64,000 bases of DNA, taken from NCBI GenBank assembly GCA_001692895.1, contig KV748199.1, positions 372,001 to 436,000 on the forward strand, given 5' to 3'. This DNA is from Cenococcum geophilum 1.58 (Eukaryota; Ascomycota; Dothideomycetes; Gloniales; Gloniaceae). Below the pieces are notes generated by a model. That model did no database searches, was not told the DNA's origin, and saw nothing but the letters and a program-made list of their open reading frames with translations. The translations under genes were made by a program, and so were the position numbers. Of the stretch, positions 44,066-54,715 are shown piece by piece. How positions within the stretch are numbered: the stretch's first letter is position 1; the number at the start of each line of letters is the position of its first letter.

Positions 44066-45247
44066 ATCAGACACTCCGCAAAAGATTTGTTCCGTGACAC
44101 GGGATAACGCATAGACCCTCTTGCAAACTCCTATAATTCCGTTCTTAGATTACAACGCACGGGGTGGCAGGTCAGCACTCCTTCCCAGCCACTTCCAAGG
44201 CGGGTTGGATGCTCAGAATACTCTTTCGTATAGATCAGCACCAATGTCACGTTGTAGGGTTTTAATACTCTAATTGGTAATATTTCGGGGAGATATGCAA
44301 GCATAGGAGGATTGTTTGAGATACTGGCACGAAAAAATTGCTCAAGAACTATTACGGTTACCATATTAAAATGTTGATGTCTTAGCCCGTTGGTAAGGCT
44401 GAGGTACGGCAGATCTTGCCCCTTTTCGAAATTAAGCCTCTCTCCGCCATGTAACGTTGTACCTAAATGTTTCTTCAACACAGCCACTGAGGCCACCAGC
44501 GAAGCGCGCAACTCCGCAATCAAGCATTCTAAAGCCAGTGGTAGGCTCTTAGATGTTAGCTGGCGGCTTAGCGGCTCCTTCTGTAAGATTCAGGAACCAA
44601 ATAACGCCCTCCACGACCCTTGGACCAGATCAAAAGACGTCACTGTTCCCACTCCGCATTCCGCAGCACTGGTTAGGCGGCGCTTTGCAGCACTTTCCAT
44701 AACCTGTTATTTGCTCACGCCTTTAGATGGAGCCTAGTCCGAGTGATATTCTTAGCATGTGTTAACTCTTTTATAATCGGGCTAATGGGTCCATGAGCAC
44801 GTCCTCTACGGCTATATAAACAATCTTAATTCCACATCGAGGAACTATTCCAGATCACTCCACTACTCTAATAAATGTTCTTCAGGTCATCATTAACACT
44901 CTATAGCTTGTTCTAATCCTACCGTCCCTACCAACCTCTAGCACGCCTCATTACGGGTTAAGGGATAGAGACCATTCAATAATTAGCGAGCCACTATAGT
45001 TTATGTCAGACGCTGAGCAGGCTGATGGAAATGATACATATGATGCTCTATGAGGAAGAATCTCAGGGCTCGAGGGCCCCGAGAAGATATCTACACGATG
45101 GCCCGCGCGCTGTCACGTGACCCATCACGTGCACATCGCTGAGGTCAAAGAGACTGCCCAAGTACCCCCCCTCCCAACAGTTTACATGCTCCTAACTGCA
45201 AAAAAAAGGACCAAAACAGAAGACACATACCACTGAAGCAAAAATAG
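44066..45247. other. Intergenic, no gene recognised
   Basis: About 1.2 kb. A copy of CGGGTTAAGGGATAG near 44958 matches the end of the small element at 9259-9390. Frames of about 115-130 codons (44131-44737) have no resemblance to known proteins. Confidence 0.45.
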
Positions 45248-45248
45248 G

Positions 45249-45337
45249 GCCTGACCGGGATTTGAACCCGGGATCTATTACAGACGCTAAGCATCTAGGG
45301 CGCATAACTCCCGAAGCAACAATCATACCACTCTATT
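45249..45337 (-). tRNA. tRNA-Pro(CGG)-like gene, intron-containing, 5' end damaged
   Basis: The minus strand has the T-arm CCGGGTTCAAATCCCGG followed by TCAGGCC as the 3' acceptor strand, an anticodon loop TTCGGGA (anticodon CGG, proline), a putative 21-nt intron after it, and the D-arm piece AGTGGTATGATTG. The 5' acceptor strand that should pair with TCAGGCC is missing: the bases there are TAATAGAG-like. The anticodon stem pairs in four of five positions. It is therefore probably a pseudogene or a truncated copy. Confidence 0.6.
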
Positions 45338-46480
45338 ATACTATTATTAACTGTAATTCTGGTGGGAACAAATGGGTAATACATACAGACCATCAGGCCG
45401 AATTAAGATGGTGCGGAAATTAAAAATTTGTTATACTTGTGATCTTCGTTCAAGACCAACAATCTTCAACGAGTTGGTGGCCTAGAACACGCCTCACCGC
45501 ATTTTCCTTTGTGTTTCAACACTAGACTTCGGCTAGGACTAGTTACATTTGTACGGAATATCAATTACCCCTTTTGTTGAAGCGGTTTTGAAGCTAAGAG
45601 AAGGGATAACATGAAAGGTATATGTTCTCAATTTGATGCATACAGGTACATGTACGTTTAGTACTTCCAAAGTGCATTTGCTATAGCGATCTATGAAACA
45701 CTAGAGGTCACCAAGGCTTCGGCAGGCGTGGCTTTCCTATCACATCGTCGCATATGTGGTGGGGAACCGGGATGGTTTCGGCGTCCGAACACGCCGTATC
45801 AAACTCCGCCCTCGACTCGGGTCCTGACTTTTATGCGGTCCCAACAACATCCTTCGGTACGGTGCCGAGATGCATATAATCAAGAGTCTGGATATCTTCC
45901 GCGGACGCTCCTGTGGCCTTCTGTCCGACGACGCAGCTGGCGTGACAGGATTGTCAAAAGAATGCCAAATTGCGGGGAAGGCCGTTCTGATGGGCAGGTG
46001 TTTTCGTAATGCCTCAGCTGATGGCGCACCCGTGGGTCGGGGTGCCTTCAGTGGCCCACAACCCCTAGATAGCGCCTTATCCTTCCCGTTGAGAGGGCCC
46101 AAGCTTCCCCCGTTAGCGTTATCGTTGAATGAGATGGCACGCACGCACACCAAGTCCCAGTACCAAGGCGGGCAATGTAAGCTGAGATGCCGCCCGTGGC
46201 TTCAGCGAGCGTCACAGGTTTGCGTTACGTGCCTGAGAGATGTGCACAAAGTATGCGACATTTTCATAAATTGGCATCAATTGATTGTGTTGGTCTTTCC
46301 CATTGTATCCGGCCACCCTCGACTTCCCGGCTTCCCTGACGTTCCTCACCTCCAATCCCGAGTCTCGTAATCCCTCCTAGCAATTTGGCATACATATATA
46401 CGTTTATTGAGCCCATCACTTATTTGTCCCTCAGTCCAGATATTCCCCTGAAACTTACCATTCTTCGTCTTCTCCAAACA
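45338..46480. other. Intergenic, no gene recognised
   Basis: 1.1 kb before AIM34. Frames of 93-166 codons on both strands overlap at 45728-46370 and have no family resemblance. The last 100 bases hold a TATATATACG stretch that may serve the AIM34 promoter. Confidence 0.45.
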
Positions 46481-47305
46481 ATGGCAGCTTCGCGAGCTTC
46501 ATCTTTACGCGCTCTCAACCAGCTTGCTGCGGGCAGCAGGCAAGTTCGAAAGCTTCATATTACTGGCTCTGCTACCTACTCTTCTCTGCTCACCTCTGAA
46601 CGCCCTGCCATCAACGTGCCTCGGGATCTTGCGGGGTTGAGAGTAGAATGCCACAAGCGTCACCTTCCGACTACTGGTACCAAAACAGAGGTATATCTTT
46701 CGCTTTTCTGCGTCGTCACATCATGNATCAAGTAGAATTTTACTTACACACCTCTTGTTCTACAGCTCATGGAACGCCTCTCCGCCCACGAACTTGTCAA
46801 CACTCACAGCTTCAGCACAGCCATGAATTCCGAATCAAAACGCCCTAGCGCCTCAGCGCCTACTTCCCCGCTGCCTGTCCGCCATTTCAACACCAGCCGC
46901 ACCCTCAAAACCGTCAACGATAGCTCCACAATCGACTTTGCCTTTCTACCCGACTCTGACCCGGGGACTGAGGCTGCACCGATGCTCCGCGTGCCGCTGC
47001 TTCCTTCAACCGTTCTGTCCTCCACCTCGACTTTGAACCCTTACGCTGTTGAGGCTGAGAACACGGTGATGCGGCCCGAAATCATTACTGTTTCAGCCGA
47101 TAGCACTCACATTAGCGCCCCCTCCGCAATGTCCGAAGTCTCCGACAATACCGCCATCGATTTTCAGGGCATGGCCGAGAAGGTATCAGCTGCCGCTGCC
47201 AGGTTTAAGGCAGGGTCGATAGATGAGACAGCGGGTATGGCGAAACAAGTGTGGGGTGGATTTTTGGACGATCTTCTTGGCCCAAAACATGGAGCGAAAG
47301 CTTGA
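46481..47305 (+). CDS. AIM34: AIM34-like mitochondrial SAP-domain protein, 249 aa, two exons
   Basis: Exons 46481-46690 and 46766-47305, with a 75-bp intron (GTATAT..CAG) that contains the single N of this region (46725). The N-terminus is a mitochondrial targeting type (MAASRASSLRALNQLAAGSR, basic and Ser-rich). The SAP motif spans the intron: NVPRDLAGLRVECHKRHLPT then TGTKTE/LMERLSAHE. This matches the Aim34 family, whose yeast member affects mitochondrial inheritance with no known biochemical role. The C-terminal half is low-complexity and ends with a short amphipathic part. In-frame ATG at 46385 is less likely, since it would hide the targeting sequence. Confidence 0.75.
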
Positions 47306-47777
47306 TCAATGGCAAAAGGAAAGGTGTGGGTCGATTCGGGATCCGAAACGACACTGCGTGTTTAATGGTGCGCACTGCCGTCGGTGCTAGCTTCTGTTAA
47401 GTTTTGGTTTCTGTATTGGATTGGGTCGCTTGGATGATTAGTCCTCTTTCCAATAGCCACCGTGGCACTCTAGCTTGAAGTGCTCAAGCTCACGAGAAGA
47501 TATGATTTCCTTTTTGGAACCTGGAGAAGGATCTCATGACGATATGCCTTTCGATTTACTATTCTGTTGTAATTTTGGTTGTTGCTCGAGCTTGACCGCA
47601 AAATGCAGGCCGCTCGTTACTATCTACTTACAAAATGTTAACGTCCTGTTTTCGAGGCGTTGGTTTCCATACGACTTTTCATACAAATGCCTACCTTCGA
47701 TAAGTCTTTCTAAAAGCGAACGTTGCCTAGTTAGTTCACCGGCCTTAGCAACTGGATCTCACAGGGTTGCGGTGAGA
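47306..47777. other. Intergenic between convergent genes
   Basis: 470 bases between AIM34 and FMT1 stop codons. No gene recognised; a 107-codon + frame (47475-47798) overlaps the FMT1 end and is judged spurious. Confidence 0.5.
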
Positions 47778-49083
47778 CTACACTTCTATGCATCGTAGAT
47801 GTGTACCGACATCACTTTTTGCAAACTTCCCCAAATTTGCGATGATTTCTCTGCTCCCAGTCCCTTTCTTCCCGCCTTCTACGGTGCAGCTAGTAACCCT
47901 TAGAAAATTTGGAGGGTTCTCACGGGTCGCTAGGCAAAAAGAAGAATCCGTTTTAGACAGTTTGCCGAAGTCGGTATTCTGCCACTCTTCAAACCCATGA
48001 AAGATAGTCCTCTTCGGCGGCAGTGAAGTATGATCGATGCCCTTGTCGGAAATGCTTTCCCGCCACGTTATATTGTCCCATAGATCTCCTAGAACGCGGC
48101 TTCGTAACAGAATTTCGTCGGCAGTCCACGTGTTCCAGTCGATGTGACTATCTTCCTTTTGTATTTTGGGTGCATGCTTCAAGTCCGCCTCAGATATATT
48201 TTTGCCGTACCAACCGACGTCTTCAAGCGGAGGCGCAAATACTCGGTTTCTTAGCGTCTCCACGAGCATTTGACCACCCAATGGAGCAAGAAAGTCCAAC
48301 AGCTGGCCTGGTGTGCACATGTCGCTGTTTGGAATGTTCAGTCCTGGGTAAGGCGTCTGGGCCAGAATCATGCCTTGGTCGAAATGTTTAGGATGGAGGG
48401 TTTGGAGAGTGATACCAGTCTTTTGGCGGCGTTGTAGGAGGGTATGGTAAATGGGAGCGGGGCCACGGAGGCTGAAGTTGTAAGCACGTAGCTATCGTAA
48501 GGTAGGAATGCATGTGTATACTCAGGTAGTAGGGATGGGTGGACATTCAATCCTCCATATTTCGCACCGTTCAGGATTCGTGGAGGGACGAATAGTCCGA
48601 AGGAGACGGCAACAATGAGGTTAATGGGTTCATTCTGATGGACAGGTGGCTATTGAAGTTAGTGCGAGGATAGCTCATGCAATTATTCAAAATTATACGC
48701 TACCTTCCAACCCGTAAAAGTGTCAATCTCGTGGGTACTGAGCTTCAACTCTTGTGCTACCTTTTTAATTGGGACTTTGATTGAATTAGCTTGCGCTTTG
48801 AGAGAAGCTCTTCTGCATGCATGCCTTCACGTATAAGCTTTAAACCTCTTCCAGTGCGCTTCCCTGGCCTATGCACAACATCAATTGATGCTATCGTCTT
48901 CGGATTCCTGAGGTGCTCGTTGCGGATAGCTCGCAATGAAGTAATGCTGAACTCGTCAGAGCCACAGAAGAGGATTCTGAGCGGATTGGATGTTTTGGTG
49001 GAGCTGTGTCGGCAGCTATAGAACAGGGTTCCTGGGGTCTTAAAGGAGCGGGCAGGAAGCTGGAGCATGCAAAGCAACTTCAT
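47778..49083 (-). CDS. FMT1: Mitochondrial methionyl-tRNA formyltransferase, 381 aa, four exons
   Basis: Formylates initiator Met-tRNA in mitochondria. Exons 49083-48831, 48774-48704, 48649-48522 and 48471-47778. Introns are 56, 54 and 50 bp (GTGAAG, GTAGCG, GTATAC donors), keeping frame. The N-terminus is a mitochondrial leader (MKLLCMLQLPARSFK). Then RILFCGSDEFSITSLRAI (the formyltransferase GSDEF start), VVHRPGKRTGRGLK, HEIDTFTGWK, VAVSFGLFVPPRIL, and GGLNVHPSLLPDLRGPAPI joined across intron 3 (the H..LLP.LRG..P folate-site motif), QTLHPKHFDQGMILAQTP. The C-terminal domain (IDWNTWTADEILLRSRVLGD) is intact. It is head to head with CCZ1. Confidence 0.92.
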
Positions 49084-49409
49084 GGCATGAGATGCTGCAA
49101 GGATGGGGATCAGCGATCTGGGCTTGGTGGCCGAAGCGCGTCGAACCGAGTGTCCTGTCTTCTGTCCTACCGTATGAGAAGGAAACGCAGGTACAGCGAG
49201 GCCCAAGCCTGGTTTCGCAGGTATTTCCAATTGCTCGATCCATCGGCGTGGGCGTGCCCGTCTCGATCGAAGAAGAGCGAGGCCGCTGTTCCCGCCGTGC
49301 CACCAAATCCCTGTTCGGCGCTGCAACCGCCAGTGACGCAATTGCTTAACCTGGGCTACAACAAGAAGCTTGTGAGCAGATATATGCGCGACGAGCGCCA
49401 ACCTCTCCA
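49084..49409. promoter_or_regulatory. 326-bp bidirectional promoter of FMT1 and CCZ1
   Basis: The two ATGs are 326 bp apart on opposite strands, so both promoters must fit here. GC-rich, no TATA box obvious. Open frames running through it on both strands are extensions of the two genes upstream of their likely starts. Confidence 0.7.
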
Positions 49410-52093
49410 ATGTCTGGGGTAGCTGCACACTCTTCGAAGGTTGTGCCGGCCCAGCTCTCTTTTCTGGGGATATACAATCCTTCTTTGGGAAATACAGACG
49501 AGACCTTCCGCAATCAAGTCGTCTTCTACTACTCCAAGGCCCGCCTCAAGGGCAATGGAAAATATGCAAATCATGGCCGTGAGCTGCGCGAGGAGGAGAA
49601 TGAGAAACTTCGCCAGATTGGCCTTGCCCAGGGCATGGTCAGCTTTGCCCGGTACATCTCCACCTTCTCTTGCTGTGTTTTAATATATATCCGCTGACGC
49701 ATATCCAGGAGCTTTTCGAATGGAGAAGCTGTCGACTCTGTAGAGACTGAAAAGTCACGTATTGTAATGCATGAGCTGGAGGTTGGATGGTGGATATTGG
49801 CTGTAGGTATAACGTCATACTTGTGTACAAATCTAACATGTCCACTTGCAGTCCATTGACTTGACTCGGCTTCCTATAAGCCCAACACCACCCGCAAAGC
49901 CCTCAAGCAGTAGTTCTACTCCTACTGTGCTATCTGCTGAGTATTCATCTAGGGAAGTAAGCCCTCCGGCACTCCTTCTACAACACCTACACCGCGCCCA
50001 CTCCATCTTCCTTCTCCATCATGGGTCTTCCCTTAGTGATCTCTACGTAAAATTAAACCGATCCAAATTCTGCAACATCCTGGGCAAATTCTGGACAAAA
50101 TTTGCAAATAGCTGGGACGTAATGCTCCATGGAAGTCCAGCCGTCGATATCTTTGGAGGTCTTAAGCTCGCTTCTGGTGGAGAGCTCGGGATGGGAGTTG
50201 GCGAGGAAGAATGGGGTAGTGGTGAACGTGAGGTCCTGGAGGACTATGCACGCCGTACAGATGGTCTTGTAGACCTGATCGTCTCTCGCTTTGGCGAGCC
50301 CTCCGCAGCTCAGCAACTGGATCCAAAAATCTTAACGAGCAACAACAAACTAACCAACACGGCTCCCGAACTAGAACCATGGATGGGAAGTGGTAGATAC
50401 CCTGGCGCTGCTGACGGTGTCGTATTTTCTGGGGTCGGTGCCATAACTCGTGCCTCTCTTAAGCATTTGTCGCAATGGGTAGAGTGGATTTACGGATATG
50501 GAGAATATACATATGGAGTGAAGGATAATCCAAGTTCAGACAGAAGGAAGAGACGTAGGAAGAATCCGAAAGAAGCTGCTCTAGCCCATCATCCAGCTTC
50601 AGTCGGAAAACCGCCCGCTAAAGATAGTATTCAAAGGCCTGCAAACGCAAAGAGTAGAAAAGAAGCCCATAATACCGACCCTGAAGCAGAACTCCCTCCT
50701 GGAATACCGCTTCCAATTGTCTCTGCCGTAGAGCCCCCACCGGACAAGGCCCCGCCCACTGTAGATTCAACGGAAGGGATCGAGACAAATGAAACTATCA
50801 AAGCATCGCTAGGTGATCCCGAAACATGGGTGAAATATCTCACCTTGGGATATGGAAGTACTTGGGGTGGCAAAAAGCCACAGACATCTCGACAGGTATC
50901 CCAAAAATATGCGGACAGTGAAAATGATGACGCGCGAAGTCAAAGGGGAGAGATGTCAATGCGATACGTGGATCCTGGGCCTGACGTTGACAATGCCGAG
51001 GAACGACTGAAAACTCAAATATTCCAAGAAAACATTGGCTACTTTATTATTGGTCTTAAGGGTGATATGGAAAATGATGAAGATGACGATGATGCTGATG
51101 ATGCTGGTGAAGGCGACTGGAATAGCAGGATATTGCTTCGGACTCTTCATGTCGAGCTTGCGAAAGATTGCCCCCTGCCCACGCCCGGTGAAACAGAGAC
51201 TCATCCATCTTACCAGGATGAATTGAAAGACACTTCTTCAGTTGAGCGAAAGAACATGAGGCTCCGAGTCATAGTCTACGTGGTGAGTTCTCCTCTCCAA
51301 TTCAATGGTTGTTGAAGTGACTAATGGTCAACCAAAGCACCGCCCCTTCATCTACACATTCCTCTTCCACCCCCGTACCACATCGCTCACTCTCTCTTCT
51401 TTCTACCGCAACCTCCACACGTATTTCTCACCTCTACATCGTCCCTTGAGCAACAGCACTTCACCAAACCGAGTTGCCGCTCGTATCGCTGCCGCTTCAA
51501 ACCCATACACTACTACCGCTACGACCCAGGGTGCTGGCCCTAATACACAGCCGATTTTTGATCTGGTGTACGACCCTCGTACTCTTACCGTACATTCCAG
51601 CATTCCAAACATTCCGGAGCCCGGCACTCTCGTTGCGGAAGGCCTCGGCGGTATTGCAGGGGTCATTGGATGGAGCCGCGTAGAGGCGCTGAACGTACAC
51701 TCGCAGATCCTAACTACTGTAGCAGGGACGCGACATGCCGTGTCGGAGATTGAACGTACCTGTAAAACTAGTCGTGGCTGGTGGGTTGTCTGGATGCGGT
51801 TACCACCTTCGCAGGTGGAGCCAAGGAAGGACGACGAGACGCAGCAAGATGAGTACGACACCGGCGACCTCCGCGAAGCGTTCTTAGTCCGCCGTGCCAG
51901 GGATTCGGCGCCACCGGGGGCAAAGAGTGTGGGAAGTAGGATGGGAAGTGGGATGTGGAGGCTTGGTGGTGGACCGACGACGGGAGAGAAGATGGGTGGG
52001 CCGGCTGCAGGATGGGGTCCTAGGGGTTTAGCAGAGGGTATTGGGATCGATGCGAGAAGGTATGTCGAGGGTTTACTGAGTTTGAATCGTTGA
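49410..52093 (+). CDS. CCZ1: Vacuolar fusion protein CCZ1, 840 aa, four exons
   Basis: With Mon1 it forms the exchange factor that activates the Rab Ypt7 on late endosomes and vacuoles. Exons 49410-49651, 49709-49802, 49852-51282 and 51338-52093. Introns are 57, 49 and 55 bp, all GT..AG, with an unbroken frame. The N-terminal longin domain is clear: PAQLSFLGIYNPSLGNTDET, VVFYYSKARLKG, LRQIGLAQGMVSFARSFS across intron 1 and EVGWWILASIDLTRLP across intron 2. Exon 3 carries acidic and Lys/Arg-rich disordered stretches, then TWVKYLTLGYGSTWGG. Exon 4 has HRPFIYTFLFHPRTTSL and DLVYDPRTLTVHSSIPNI. A hydrophilic insert makes it long, as in other filamentous fungi. Confidence 0.92.
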
Positions 52094-52939
52094 GGAGGAA
52101 TTGGATTGAAGTAATGAGGATACACACCTGCCGTGAGTTGAAGTGCTAGTTCCTAGATCTTCAATAGGTTCTGGTGCACTGAGAGCTCTGCCTTATTCGA
52201 CAATCGCGCGAATATCGCAGACCGTGGAACTTCATTCTCCAATGAAGTTTTTGACTAGGCAAGCAGGAATTAACCCATATCTCAGTTATTATACCATATT
52301 CGGTGGACCTCATGTGAAGATCCTCAAAAGTACCGGTTCGGTATCAAGTAGGTACTTTCAGTTAAACAAACCGCTCCACCCGCAACCTTCCCTTATACCA
52401 ACCCGATACAATCTTTAAGCTACTATAATAGATCCCAGACGCGAGTCATTTATTCATTAAGAGTTAGTACTTTAGACAAACTTTTAACGTATTTTAAAAG
52501 CCTTCAAAAGCTTGTTTAAAGTACTATTCAGGCACCACTATCTCAAACAATCCTGACAAGCATGACAAAATGCTCGTTGATTTCATACGAACTGTTGCTC
52601 ACTAAATCTAATGCTGCCAAGCTACACTATGCAAGCTTCCTCAAAGGGTGAGGGATGCAATTCAAGAAAGTAAATCGCACATGCAAGAATCGCAATACTC
52701 TTTGCTGCGGCGACGCATTACTTCTCCCATGGCGCATAAAGCCTCATTTCAGGGTAATCCCAGCTCCTTGTTCTCATCAGCATTTCCATGATTCCTTCGC
52801 ACGGCTAAAGTAGGTGCGGCACCTGCAGCCTTGGACCAGAGCATTTCTACGTTAGTCCAATCTTAACATCGCATTAGCTTGTTTCGACGTCGTAAGACAT
52901 GCTCCATCAAGAACGTCCCCATCTCCCCCTCTGTTGACA
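52094..52939. other. Intergenic, no gene recognised
   Basis: About 850 bases between CCZ1 and the extended end of the protease frame. AT-rich at 52430-52540. A 91-codon + frame (52143-52418) is not recognised. Confidence 0.5.
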
Positions 52940-53117
52940 CTACAAAACGACAGCTAGCACAATAAAAGCCATAAGCGCAAGCATAGCACCTGACCCTTCA
53001 TCCCATTTTACTGCCATATTATGAGTTGGTGAAGCAGAAGCGCCGGGTGATTGCTGAGAGAGAGCAGTCGGTGCGGTAGTGCCGGCTAGAGGCGAAGTTT
53101 TGCTCGGAACGGGCGAG
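52940..53117 (-). pseudogene. Frame-shifted GPI-anchor tail of the aspartic protease
   Basis: Right after the protease stop the + 1 frame reads VGSSPVPSKTSPLAGTTAPT, then a Ser/Gln-rich stretch, EGSGAMLALMAFIVLAVVL and a stop at 52942-52940. This is a typical GPI-attachment signal: small residues, spacer, hydrophobic tail. No intron of acceptable length joins it to the main frame, so a one-base indel near 53110-53150 is likely. The enzyme may have lost its anchor, or the base is a sequence error. Confidence 0.6.
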
Positions 53118-54715
53118 CTACCTACAGTTACTATTCTCAGTCGACGGCACCGGATTGCTAGTTGGAGTCATAGTGGGAATGGAGATGATGGAAGTTTGAC
53201 CCGTAGGAGATTTTTCCGTCACGGAGGTGGGAGTTGCGCACGACATACCTGACACTGTGGCTGAAGACGATGCAGCCGCTTTCTCTTCCCCCTTGACCCC
53301 AAATCCTACTCGCGACCCGTCGAAATCAAACACCGTGTAGACATTTTTTAGGTACACGTCTCCAACTAGCCATTGCGTAGTACCGAAGGTCTGCCGTCCG
53401 ATTATGTTACTAGCACAGGCACCACCGCCGAGCCTACGGCCGACATAGTCGGCGGTTGAGATATTGAAGTTAACACCTCCAAATGAGAGCTGGACAATCT
53501 CTGTTGCTGAACAGGGGACTGTAAAGGTCTCACCGCTTTGCGTGGAGCCGGAAATAAGTTTGTGTAGAGCAACAGCGTCATCGCTCGGCATCAGGATGAA
53601 TGAGGTGCCGGTATCGATGATAGCGGAGCGGCCTTTCACACCTAACGCTTTACCATCTACACCAGCGTCATCAACGGCAATCTCCCAGAAGCCATTGGTG
53701 TTGGCTATTGTTGGGATATATGTGAGGTCTCCGTTGTAAAGCTGTGGATTCGGCGTACCAAAATCTAGTTCACCATCATTGACGCCGCTCGAAGTGCGAG
53801 AAAGGTGCACCCCGAAGAGTTTGGTCTTGATGAGAGATTCCGATATTAGGACATCCAGTATAGAAGGCGCTTCAATTGTGTTAGAGGTCGAGTCGCCACG
53901 GCCAAGCCCAAGAATGCCGTCCATGGGATATGACAAGAAGTCGGAAGAAACATTACTCGCAAGACCGAAGGTAAAAGGAACGCTAAAACCAGCGATGTGA
54001 GCAGTATCGGTAGCGAGGTTTCCACTAACCTGGCCAGTGCCGTAAACTATGCTGAATGTCTTATCTGATATCTAGAATATGTCAGTTTCAGTTAGTGCTC
54101 TAGAGGGAGTGATACGCGCGGCGAGGTTGATATAAAAAATAGGCTAGCGTTCATTGCATATTCATGGGGGAATATCACAGGCAGACGCAATACCAATCTC
54201 AATAAGAGGGCAGACAGGGACATCCCTGCGAAATCGAAATCCCAAACGACTCTCGCATTAGAACAAGTATTACTCACAGTCAGAGACGTAGAGTCTCCAT
54301 TCCCAAAAGTATTGTGTGTATTGCAGACATCTAATGTGCAATCTCCTCCCATAATCCAGGTATTTGAAGCTGCCGAATCCAACAACATATGGTATTCCTC
54401 TGAGCTTGTTCCGAAAGTAATCGTTACCATATAGGAGAAGTCAGTCCCATCTTGATCAACTGCCACGCTATTGGACTGTGTCGGAGGTTGGGAGTTAATG
54501 ATATTGTACTTATTCGTTCGTCTCGTAAGTGTGCGACTAATACCTAGAGAAATCGAGTCATCTCGAGGGTTAAGCGCGTCTTCGGCATGACGAACGGGTT
54601 CATATAGGTCCTTCCGTGAATGTATTATTGGATACACGGGCACGTAGGGGTAGAAGGCTGAGACGAGCGGAAGCAATGATAGACATGCTACAGCGGAAGT
54701 TGAGGGAATGTGCAT
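53118..54715 (-). CDS. Secreted aspartic protease (pepsin family A1), 463 aa, two exons
   Basis: Exons 54715-54278 and 54071-53118 with a 206-bp intron (GTGAGT..TAG). The signal peptide is MHIPSTSAVACLSLLPLVSA, then a propeptide. The first active-site motif reads LLDSAASNTWIMG, with Ala where pepsins have Gly (D-S-A instead of D-T/S-G). The flap is FSIVYGTGQVSG, the second motif AIIDTGTSFILMP with a normal DTG, and the C-terminal part has VGDVYLKNVYTVFDFDGSRV. After the catalytic domain there is a Ser/Thr/Pro-rich tail. The frame stops at 53118, but the next frame continues (see the following entry). Such enzymes act outside the cell or, if GPI-anchored, at the wall. Confidence 0.9.

Noticed and set aside
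45728..46370. Plus- and minus-strand frames up to 166 codons before AIM34
   Set aside because: Mutually overlapping, no start context, no recognisable domain.
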